Positions 11,601 through 23,600 of a stretch of 64,000 bases of DNA are shown one piece after another. Positions within the stretch are counted from its first letter, which is position 1, and each line of letters opens with the position of its first letter. The position numbers were made by a program, and so were the translations under genes. The stretch spans positions 27,516,329 to 27,580,328 of the forward strand of contig OU964922.1 of NCBI GenBank assembly GCA_918807975.1, in the 5' to 3' direction. This DNA comes from Aplidium turbinatum (taxonomy: Eukaryota; Chordata; Ascidiacea; Aplousobranchia; Polyclinidae). The notes beneath the pieces were generated by a model, which saw nothing but the letters and a program-made list of their open reading frames with translations, ran no database searches and was not told where the DNA came from.

Positions 11601-14600
11601 CTCCCAATTAGCCGCAGAAATGTTTGATCCTGTTTGATGTTTGATGAGGGGCTGGCACAAATGGGTGTTTTAATTTCAGTCACGGGGGTGCTCTCTTGGG
11701 GGAGCAGAGATCTTGGAATGGAGAAGATGGTTGGGCTTCAATGCCCGTCGACCAAAAGACGGAGTGGTTTCTTTGCGACGAAGCTCAGTGGGTTAAATGC
11801 CAGCAAGGATAGGAAACTTGTCCAATGGTGTTGGATGCAGGCACCCGGTCACTGTTGGTGGCTGTGTCGATGTTGTGGTAATGAGCACTGTAGCACCAAA
11901 CAGGTGCACAGTACTAATCTGAGGAGTAGACAATGGCGAGGGCTGCTATACGCAAAGTGCCAGCCATCGCTCCACAGCTGGAGCCTGCCAAGCGCTTGAG
12001 AAGCGCGGAGCACAATGAGAGTTTCTTGCGCTGTGACACCAAATGGTGGAGGTACGTGAACGATCTGTCTAATGCGATTAAGCTGATTTTATCGGATAGG
12101 TGATTTGGTTGATACGAGCCAATTAAATACATCAAGCAGACGTTTGCTTGTATCAGAATTTTTGTGAGCCTCAAAAAACTTGTAGTCTATTAACCTTGAA
12201 CTAATTTCTTTAAAATAAAAATAGAATGCGAGTTGTCGCGGCTACTGCTTTTCTACTAAACGCTTACAGATGTAGCTAGGTCCCTGCTACAGCAAGTGTT
12301 TTAGCCTATCGCATCACGAAAGCTATGTCGTAAATTTTTCTTCAGCGCTCATGCACCAAAAGAGGTGTTTACAAAAAAATTTTTTTCAGCAACTTTGCAC
12401 TATACGCTTACGCCTGAATCTTTTGTACACTTTATAAAAATAATCATATTATGATAAGTAGGCTAGTCACGTTCATTTACACCACCTGTATGTTACATGT
12501 CCATGGGCACCACCTCTTTGAAACAGGTCGATTCGAAGCATGTAATTTTTCTTCTTCATCATCAATGCTACAGGCCTTAAACCTGGACATTGATAAACTT
12601 GATAATGAAATGTTTTGCTGCATCACTAATCACAGTCAATTAAAGATGCATTTAATCGTCCCAGACGTAGTAACTACTGTTTTTTTGTTTTACTTTCAAA
12701 TCTTCAGCTAGTTCTAGCCCCTTTTAGAGTTACAAGCAGGATGCAACTCTTTGCACCTTTATTTGGCTAGGGCTAACACGTGACACAGAATGATTTATAT
12801 TTTAAACCAGCGCTTCCCAACCAACGATCGGTAACCTATTGTATCTCATAATATGCCGCAAATCAAATTTTCAGCAAAATACAGCTGTGAGCTGAAAATA
12901 GTTGGGAAGCACTGTTACAAATCAATGTAAAAAGGGACTTTTTTGGCTAATATAGTAGGTATTTTAAATCAACCGTATAGGCTTTAGCCATAACAGTGCA
13001 GAAATGTTGTAAGTCAGGGGTCAGCAACCTTTTTCGCAGTATGGACCGGTTTAAGGCTTTATTTTGTGGACCGGCTATCAATAAAACACATACCGTAGCC
13101 CAGGGGCGGCGCCAGCCAAAAATGAGTGGGGTGGACAAAAGTATTTCGAGGTAATATAGCCTACTAGCGTAAAGTATGTTCACTAATATTACCGATTGCA
13201 ACGTGATTCACTGCAGCTCGGTTGTGAAATTTATTGAAAAATAAACAAAAGAAATTGCAAGGGGGAAAAAGCTCGTTTTCCATTGAGAGCACTCTGAATT
13301 ATGAACAATAGAACAGATAAAACGGAAATGATCCGTTTTATAAAGTACGAAGGTATCAAAAATTACCAAAATCTTGGTGACATATCAAAATTCAGTTTTC
13401 GCTGGTTATAACCAGTGTTTTAAGGCGTTTTATGGGGCCAAACGCTCCCATACATTTCCTCTGCGGTCCATAGAATTGCCGACTATACGATCTTGATGTT
13501 AGCAAGCATGTCGTTATTTCATGTGATAAAGCTGCTGCAATGATAGGCGGCCTCATAAAAATTTATTGGGTGGCCCCTTAAACATCCTGTAATGGATTCA
13601 GATTCACTCCATGGAAGACTGTTGCAACCTGTCAATAATGTTTGAACATCTCGGAATTGGCTGGGTAGGTAGCGGCATCGCTCAGCCGACGTGGTGGTTT
13701 CACTGGTAATTTGATTTCGATGCGCAAACATAAAACAAAATGCAGCATCTTTCGAAGTCGAGTGCTCCACCCACCCAAACTCTGAATACCATTTCTTTTG
13801 AAATCGGTAATTCTTTTTGCACTGCTCCGACTGCGGAAAAACTATCAGGGGCTGAATCGGGTCAGATTTAACAACAAATTTGCGATTATCGCTGTGGATC
13901 ACTTCAGACGCCGGATTCCTTTCAGACATTTCGATAAATAGCAAGACAGCAATATTCCAATTACCTCTTCGAGCCAAATAAAATCGACCTTCACTTAAAC
14001 TTAACTCATGAATGATTACTGATTTAAGATTTTGGCTTCTGAGGGTGGCCATCGACTCTTTCCATTAATTCTATATCTTGATTGTTACGTCACAATTACA
14101 GAACAAAAAAAACGTGGTGAACTAGCAAACACCACAAAAGCTTGTGTCTCAGCTGTGACGTGACAAAAGCCATCACCTCAAAATGGTAAAATTAAACTAC
14201 AATCATCAATCAATACAACAGAGCGATAACAATGAAGATTCTTCATTTCTTCGTGTAAGTCAATGCTGCAAAAGTAATAGTAAGTTATACGTAAGAAGTT
14301 GAAATTAATTTATGACGCTGTCACTAGGCTCCCCTAACCCCCCGCATACACCCCCCAAGTTTTCTCATCGGAACTCGACGAATTACAAAATCGACTCTAA
14401 ATAGGAGTGGGGTGGACATGTCCACCCCAGTCCACCCCGTGGAGCCGCTACTGCCGTAGCCCATGTTTGGTGCATAGGCTACATATTGCACATAGGCCTA
14501 CTGTATATCACCACGCATTCAGTCACCGGAACGCTGAAAGCTCTGGGCTTGTTTTGCAGCAACAAGCCGCTCCCATTTAGGAATTATGGTAACCAATGAC

Positions 14601-17600
14601 ACCCACAGTGTATTTGTTACGCCCGAACCATTTTGTAATTTTATATTTATTGTTGTTGTGTTGAGCTGTTTTTTTTTTAAAAAACTTGTAAATTTTTTCT
14701 TTATTTGTTGGAGTCTTTTTCGCAGCAAACTGCAAACGTTTCTTTATTATTAAAAATGAGGTTTATATTCTAGCACTACCCCGGTTTAAAAAAAATTGCA
14801 AATTATGCTGGCATGGTCTTGGTCGACCGGTAAAACGGTCCACGGCCCGGTGGTTGCCAACCCTTGCAGTGTAAATTACCAAGCCAGTAGTCAAACTTTG
14901 CCGATCCAAATCCTTTTTCATATTCATCAAAATTTCGATTAAAGGTGATAATTCCATTATATCTTCTTTGGAAAGCCTAAAGGAGCAAAAAAATGTGTAA
15001 GAATAAATGTAGCCTACACATTGAGACACATCAGCCTCAATATGCTGACAACAAAACGAATGACAGAATGACGTTGTCAAACATTTAAGAAAAATATTTG
15101 ATTCAACAAAAGGGAAGTTTTAAGCAAAGGCGGGACAGGTCAGACTTGGGACAAAGCGGGAAATTTTTTAAAATAATATTACATTCCTGCGGCGATATAA
15201 TGTGCATGAGGGTCAGTTTTAGCAACTGATGACAAAAATCAGCAGCAAAGTAGATCGCGTTTGTGAGGTAGGAGTAGGCTATCTTGATATTTGGAGCCAA
15301 TTGCTAATAAAAAGCAATAAAGCAATTTTTGTTTTCGTATTGTAACCTCAAGATCTTTTTTATTGTACTTGATGCTGTACAAAATTTCAAAAGAACTTTT
15401 ACGGTTGCCTTCTAAAGTATATAAAAAATAAAAATTTCTAGCAACATTCCGTGCTGCAACGCGGGCAGCGTGCTTGAAGCAAAGTGAGACAGTCTTTTCT
15501 CGTCTTCTTGTTTGAGCCTGTTTCCAAAATAGTGTCTGTTTTACATATTTCGTTACTGGTTCGATACAAATTTATCTCAAAGGAATTGTTAAGGGTTCAT
15601 CTTTCCACATTGCTCATAAACGTGCCCCTGGACTGAAAATGGGCCTCTCGATGCCAATGAGAGCGTTCACATATGACGTCAGTGCTTTTTACCTTTTTTG
15701 ATCTGTTTTCCCATCTGTAAACATTTGATCCCTTTTCCCATCTTGTGCTTCATATATGTACAATTGTACACCTCCTTGCGCTTAACCTCTAGAACCCTTC
15801 AGAACTATGTACACCCCTTCAGAACTACCGTTTTAGGAATCAGTCTGCTGCCGGTTTCAGATCAAGTGCCGCTTTCATTTGTATTGCCTTGTCTGGTAAA
15901 ATCGAGCCTTTTACATTGTTGTAAAGTCTGCTGACGATAAATCAATGTAAAGTGACCGATTTGCTGAGTGGAGTATTTTGACAAAGTAGTTTCAAATGAA
16001 ATGACTGACACAGCACATAGCAAAGTGTTGCGGTTTGTAAGGCAGGCTGAAAAAAATATTTTCGAAAATAAAAAATGAACTCGGTTTTAGAGAAGAAAGA
16101 AGTTTAAAAGTTTCTTGGGCATTTTGATCCCTAAATTGTCCGATCAACGGGCCTAAAGGTCATGCCTAGTCAAATTTATAAAAGTAGGCTACCATATATT
16201 TCTAAAAAGCTGAAACTGACATGCAATCAGTGTTCAAATCATTTTTAAACCTGAAGTTGGTTTAAAGTCAGTTTGTAAGAAAAACAGTTTTTTAAATTTA
16301 AAAACACTTTTTTTCAGCCTATTGCACAATGTACATTGTTCGTGTTCCTTGTTCTAACTTAGATGTTTTATTATTGTGACACTTAATGTTGTGCTGCTGT
16401 TCGATAATAATACATTCGCTGGTGTTGCTGCGTATCGCAGGATCTTAATACAGCAGTTACAACATGGTAAAACCATGTGAAAGCTCTAAAAAAACACAAA
16501 AAGAAAATCTTTGCAAGATGTAAGAATAATGCGTGCTCACTGCTCATGTTCGCTCATGCGTTGTCTTGTAACCTTCTAGACAAAAAAAACTGTTAAAAAT
16601 ACATTTAGAGCAAAGCGGATACTTTTCCCACTTTGCCCCAGTGACAAGACAAAGTGGAACATTTTTTTGCAATTAGTAACTTTAGATTTATAATTATCTA
16701 ACATTAAAATTTTAACAATATCTTTTTCAAGCAATATGAAATCGACAAAGAAACCTTTTATTTGACGTGAAAATTATTAACTGGCTAAACTTGGCTATTA
16801 GAAAGCTAAATTTGGTGGCATAATCACGTTTTGTTAGCATCCCGCTATGCTTCGGCTTTGCCTAATTCTTGAATTATAAGTAGCACACACTTTATCACAA
16901 CGCGGAATGCGGATTGACCCGTTGTAGCAAGTTTTTTTTTTTTTTCAGTTAGACATAGCCTAACTGACTTTCGAGAGTATAAGAATATATCATGTTTTAA
17001 TTCATTTCGTAATTATCAAATTCATTTTCACGTTTATCTTACCAAACTTTCCCTGATTTACTCACCGTCCAGCCGCCCCCATCGGAGGTCATATCACAAT
17101 AAACCGACACAGTGTGGATATCATCTATCGTTATGTAGTAAATGCCGCTTTTATCTTCAGGGAAAAGGCCAAATATTTCTTCGCAGTCTGATGCGAGAAA
17201 TGCAGCCAGTTTACGGTTTTCCTCAACTGTTTATATGCAAAACAAACATACAAATTGGTCCTCCTTAGATGGCGACAATGACACGTGTTTGACTTTTTTT
17301 CACCCAGCAGAACCTGCCAGTATTCTCTATTGATGCAACGTTTAAAACTTGTCAGTTTTCTACATTGATACAACGTTTGGAAAATGTGTAAAAAATGTAG
17401 GTTTTGCTTGCTCGGCTCTCAGCTAACAATGACACGTCATCATGTATCATTAATTTTATAATAATAAAAGTAATTTATTTTACACCAGTTCGGTGCAAAA
17501 TAGCAAGAATAAAAATCCCCATAATTGACATTTTTCAGCCAAATGTCGCAGTTCTTCCGGGCTGTACTCTTTCAGGGAACGAACTCTTCTCATGAAAGTT

Positions 17601-20600
17601 TGTGCTGGTTTTCCTTGGTTTCGTTTGCTTTTGATCAGTTTTGACACGAGAGTATCATTAAAAACTGAGCTTATTGGGTACCGTATTTTATGTTCCAACA
17701 AGAGAAATTGACGTTTGCTGATTTGCTGAAGCAGAAGAGTTTCTCCTACAGCACCATATAACCATTTATTGTGAATATGCTTAGTCAAAAGAATTTTGAA
17801 AATTCTGAATGATGGTGTGTGGCATGTGTCAGTGTGGCATGTGGCATGTGTCAGTGTGGCATGTGGCATGTGTCAGTGGTATTTTGAAATTTTTTGATGT
17901 TGGTTTCCATTTTTCACAAGCATATGTAAAAAGGGAAGAACAAGTGTTTAATAGTTTATGATTTGAGTTTTAAAGATGATAACAAAAGTAGGCTACTGTT
18001 CCATATATTGTACAAGCTTGCTTTATATGCACTTGCTTATTATTAATTCACTTGCTTATTATTGCACGAATATCAGTCTGTTAAAACTTTGTCAGCAAGT
18101 TGAAGCGACTCTGATCAAAAACGTCAGAGTCGTTTTTTATGCGTTTTTATGCATTTTCATGCGAAAAAAGTGAAGGATTTGTGTTTTAAAGAGCATGATG
18201 TTTGTGATGCTCGCTTTACCAACAATGAAAAATAGGATCAAAAATAAAGAGCCTAAAATATAATAAACTCATGCTCAGCAAACGTTTCGTAAACCATACA
18301 GTCTATGAGTATGTGCCGGTTGCAGTCATGTGTTTCTCGGCAGTCGAGTGTAGCAAGAATTGACAGCGATAGACCCATGAGGCTGGGCTCATTGATGAGC
18401 CCATTGATGAGCCCATTGATGAGCCTCATTGATGAGCCCAGCCTCATGGGCGAAACACGTGTCTATCGCTGTCAATTTTTGCTACACTCGACTGCCGGAA
18501 ACACATGTTTTTGGAAAAGTCTTGATGGTTAGTGTGGAAAATACACCGGTGGTCCGGTATGGTTAGCGAAACACAATGCTCGCGGTTCTATCGTGAGTAG
18601 TCAGGTAGCCTAGTGCTGACGTCAAGAAGATCGGTCCTTCTCAACAGTTGTTGTCATGTTAATCGGCTATAGTGAGTTGTCAGAGTGTCTGAGATAATTC
18701 ATTGTCTTTTGTTAGAAACCACATACCCGCAGCTGCAATTCTTGCGTCGTTGTCTTTTATGGATATTTCCAAGAGTGGAAAGCTTTCTGTAAAAAACGAT
18801 TTCTGTAACTTTTATATAACTCGGCAGTAGTTTTAAATTCATGTTTTTTGACAGTGTAAAACAGTGTAAAACAAACGTTAACCTCACATTACAGTTTCAA
18901 ATTCCTTTAAAGTTTCGATCAGGCTCGTACGACGGGTAGGCTACAAATCGACCAGAATAACATAGTTCAGTAGGCAACTATATTTATTCCATTCTGAGTC
19001 AGAATAACGTAGGAACTGGTTTTCATGGTTGACTATTTTTACAGGCCAGCAAGAAATAAAACATCAAATATCAATCGTATGTGAATTTAATACAATTTGG
19101 ACATTTGTTTTTAAAAGGTCGCAAACATACCTTAAATTTCCATTGAAGATTAGCCTATATTTTTCTCTCTGTGCAGACTGTTTAATAGACCATTGACAGT
19201 TGCCCTTGCAATTTTATTTACTCCGCATTCAAATTTACTGCTGGGAGCTTAGCATTCTTGTTAAGGTTTTAAATCAGGACAGAAGGTTTGGCCACCGAGG
19301 CTGATAGTGTAAAGTTTTCTTTTGTTTGTTGTATCCAGGCTTACACCCATTAGTTGAAGATTTAGATTAAGTAGATGGGAAGACAAGAAAGCCAATCTTC
19401 TTGTCCACCTTCAGGCATGCCTTTAAGTGTCCTGGCAAAGACACAGCCGCATGCTCTTGAGCAGTGTCGAACCGGCGCCCTTTCGATTGCCGTTCCAGGC
19501 CTCTCACCACTCGGATATGCAGCAGGGCTATAAATGAAGTTTTCTTGTCCGAAGGGATCATGGAACGTTGCGTTGACATCGTTGCGTTAACAACGCTGCG
19601 TTAACAACGTTGCGTTGATGCGTTAACAACGTTGTGTTGACAATGTTGCGTTGACAACTGTGCATTGACAATGTTGCGTTGACAATGTTGCGTTGACAAC
19701 GTTGCGTTGACAACTGTGCAATGTGCATTGACAACGTTGCGTTGACAATGTTGCGTTGACAACGTTGCGTTGACAACTGTGCAATGTGCATTGACAACGT
19801 TGCGTTGACAACGTTGCGTTACCAACGTTGCGTTGACAACTGGGCATTAACAACGTTGCGTTGACAAGCGTAGATGTAACCGCTCGGTACTCAAACAAAT
19901 TTTTGGCTGTTAACATGAATTTTCAATATTCAAAATCACTTGTTCTTTACCTGTTCTTAATTTTGCAATAATTCTATCGTGTTCCACAAGCTTGTTTTCT
20001 AATGTTGCTGTAAGGTTGTCCAGCCATGCCAAGGTGTTTTCGAACTATCAAGTAAAACAAGTTACGGTGTAAAAGTTAGATAAATATTATCAGAGTAACC
20101 TTGGAAGAACACTTCACCGTATGTGAGATCGGTAGAAAGTTCTTGTATTTTATAACGCAAATCCCAATAACTGTTAATCACTCTTTTAAGAATTAGTAGG
20201 CCTATAATAGCCTATTTATCATATTGTTTTTCGTTGTGATGGTCAGAAATGAATACAAACTGAACTGAATTTCCATTTCATTTTGACTTATTGGGATTTA
20301 CTTTTCTAACAAGGAGCACTCTTTTGTGGTGGGCTATTGATAACGTTTATTTTAAGTTATAAAGTAAGTTCTGTTTACTGGATTTAAGGATGCGAAAAAA
20401 TTCTTCACCAAATCATGTAGCTTGCTCATTAGTCAACTTATGCACCTTAGACTGGTCAGCCACATGTTTTTCGGTGCCTCCAACATGTACCTTTACCATG
20501 AACAAAAGTAATGTGATGTACAGTATTTTTGTGCTGTTATACATTGTACCAAAGGTAGGGCTATACTCACATAAACAAGATTGATTGGTCTGTTTATTTA

Positions 20601-23600
20601 CAGAAAAATAAACGAAATAGCAGTAACAGTTTTAGTGCAAAATTATTTGGTAAGTTAGTGGTAGCCTACATAGTACAGTACCTTGGTGTTAAAGACACTT
20701 TGAGCTGCTTTGTTTCTGATAAGCTGTTGCAACGAGTATACTGCACCGGCCAAGCCGGCAGCAGCCATAACAACTCCAAGCATTGCGAATCGCACACGGC
20801 AGTGAACTTCCTCTCGTTTCCTGGCTAAAATGCATCAAATTTGTGACAGGAACGTAGCCACGGTAGGGAGGTAGGGACGTAACAATCACACCCTTCAAAA
20901 TTTGATTTTCCCCTCCCAGAAAAATTGGTTTTTAATGTTATTACGTACAACGTTTTAACGACATTGCATTAAAGGTTGAATGACGTTTTATAAATTTTTA
21001 CTGCATTCAGTAGCTCTATAATGCAAACAAACTCTGAATTTCACACAATAAAATATTTGCCTCCCCAACACTTGCTTGTGCCCTCCTAAAATTTACTTTC
21101 TATAAGTCACTCATTTCTGAGTAAACGAAATAAACATCATAGAGTTAATCTGTAGGCGACTTTTAGAGCAGTTTAAAGAATCGTGTATATCATGAATGTG
21201 TTGAAAAGCTTATGATCGTCAATAAGTAGCCTAAGCCAAACAGATTTTCTACATAATTATTTATGCAAGTGCGCGTGAACACCTAGGAGTTATAAACAGG
21301 ATTATGCTGCTTCATAGTGCAGCATAAATATGCACTATGCAGACCAAACCCAGCACTCAGCAGGTATTATAGGATCTGTAGGTCTATACATTCGTATTTT
21401 TAAAAATAAAGTATTCTAAGTTTGTAAATAACAATAAAATAAAAAGTTACTTCTTGAGCTTTTTCTCCTGTGTCTCCCGTCGTAAGATCTTTGTGATGAT
21501 ATTGTTGAAAGTTCTGACTTCACCGGCATTTCCACTGAAAGTAAAAATGCAGATAAAAATACACGGTCGTTGATTTATAACGATCTTTTAGTCTAGTTGC
21601 CTATGCTGCAGGCAGTGCCGGTCTTAGGGTATTTCGGGCTCTGTGCGGAATATGCTTTGCGGGCCCCAATGACAATGATCCAATTCAATAGCGTAGCTAG
21701 GTATTTTGAAAGGGAAGGGGGGTGGTTTGACGGTCGGCGGCGATGCCTGATGGCGTGTTTGCCGAAGGCGACACCCAGCGGAAGGGGGTTTGGGGGACCT
21801 CCCCCAGAAAATTTGAACAATTCCTTTGAATTTGGGGCATTCTGAAAGCATGTTCAACAAAAACTTGGGTATGAATATTACTGTAAAATGGTGCTGTCCG
21901 CTGTCAACAAAATCCAATTTCAACCTATTTCGTCCCCTGAAAAGACAAAGAGAAATTTTGAAATGTTTGCGGCAAATCCGATCAGCGACTTCGGCTCTGT
22001 TGTTTTTTCTCTCGATCTTTTCAGGATACGAAATGTTCAGGGGACGTAATAGGTTGCACCCGTTGAGTCTCTATGTTTTCTTGTTGCTAATTCTTTTGTT
22101 GAATTTTTCCATTGAAAATGACAAAAATTACTGCATTTTCTGAGTAAAATGCGGGCCCCCTAATTTGCGGGCTCTGTGCGATCGCACGGTTTGCACACTC
22201 CAAAGACCGGCACTGGCTGCAGGCTACATCCTTTTTCACCTTTTGGCTACAGTTCTTATCAAATTAATCCGTTCCGGAGAATACGCCTTTCTGAAGCGTA
22301 ACCTACGTCTGCTGTCGATGCATCATTTTGTAGCTTTGTAGCACCGATAAAGTTTCACTCTTCATATCGTAAAGTGCACCGGTATATTATGAATAATAAT
22401 GCAATACGACATCAAAGTTTCTAAAGGCGCTCATTTTTAAAGATTGTCAAAATTGACATTGACTTGCAATTGTAATGCTTTCCCTAAAATGGAAAAAACT
22501 TTATTGCAATAAAAACAATTGTATGTAACCACCCACAAAAAACGAAAAAAGTTTTGTCGTCTAAATTATTATTCTAACTGATGTGCTATCTACCGTGCTT
22601 GTGGATAGGTTTTGAGTGTGGTTTTGTCTTCAATGCTGACGGTTGTGCATGAGGACCTGCAAAATAAAGTATTTAGTTAAGTAGAAAATATGATATCACT
22701 TACTGCAAACCTATTATGCCAGATTATTGTTTACATCAAAGTTATTTATTGAATTGCAACTATTGATTTGTAAAACATAGGCTACCGTTTAGCAGCGATC
22801 AAACTTCATTTTTATTGCCAACATACACAACAGTAGCCTATAAGTAAAATAACACAGCTCACCTTGAGCATCATTAGTGACTGAATGTCTAACTGTTTTA
22901 GTGACGGCTGCAGACGGCTTCCTTTCTTCGCCTGTGTTAATTGGAATTTAAAAGTTTTAGTAAAATTTTATACGATGACAACAAAACATAACATAATCAA
23001 AACAACACAAATTGGTGTTGATGCAGTTTCGCTAAAATTAAACCTCTTATTTTTGAGCTTTAGGCGGAAGCTTTGGTTTTAATTGTTGGCGACGCATCAT
23101 TTACAGAGGCTGTAATTGTTTGGAAAGACATGAAGCCCCTCTTTCATTTTTCCCTTTCGTGTGTTTTGCAAGTTATACTGTATGCTTTGATTTGTTTGAC
23201 ATGTTACTTATAATTATATAGCATAATACATAATTAAATAAGTTATTATCTACAAAGTAAAATAACTATATCAAATAACAATGAGCACAGTAAAAACACC
23301 AAGCTACAATGACCTACACTACTAAGGCAGGTAATGGTTTGAAGACCAGCTTGCCCAATCTTAGTTGCATTAGTAGGCTACAGTAGGCCCATCTATAGAC
23401 CACTGTCATGTGTGCAGTTATGGGCATGATAGAAATCGCTTTCAACCTATTGTAGTAGCCTAATGCTTGCATGTTGGGTTTCTTTCCTTTGCTTGTGCAG
23501 AGTCAATTTATTCACATAGAATATCGTTAGTGACTTGAAACTATAGTGCTGCCTTGGCTGGTTTTCAATCCTTGTAATTATTTTATGAAACTGACACATG

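Larger units (their letters stand above)
8618..17226 (-). other. Fibrinogen-related domain of gene A (five exons)
   Basis: Five exons of 161, 97, 97, 71 and 260 nt. The domain keeps the paired cysteines at its start (SDCEE and VYCDM) and end (NCADV and VDNC), the hydrophobic core motifs FQRRYNG, YMLRIDL and EMKIR, and three aspartates of the calcium loop (DRDLD). The usual WWY..C..SNLNG.Y segment is replaced by WWVDNC followed by TSYTCLN, so the acetyl-group pocket known in FIBCD1 and TL5A is probably changed. The introns carry nested hAT elements, a jockey-type LINE relic and an RT relic. Confidence 0.88.

Noticed and set aside
13519-14052. 177-codon minus-strand open frame as a host gene
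   Set aside because: It lies wholly inside a hAT element bounded by a perfect 8-bp duplication and carries the TTF finger of ZMYM1-like transposases.
17480-17869. 129-codon minus-strand open frame
   Set aside because: No splice context or recognisable domain, and its start is a translation of the 22-bp tandem repeat.
19558-19916. Overlapping Gln/Asn/Val-rich minus-strand open frames
   Set aside because: They are just three-frame translations of the 15-bp minisatellite.
21597-21923. Open frames on both strands near 21.7 kb
   Set aside because: They fall inside or at the edge of the hAT-type element 21613-22215 and lack protein-like features.
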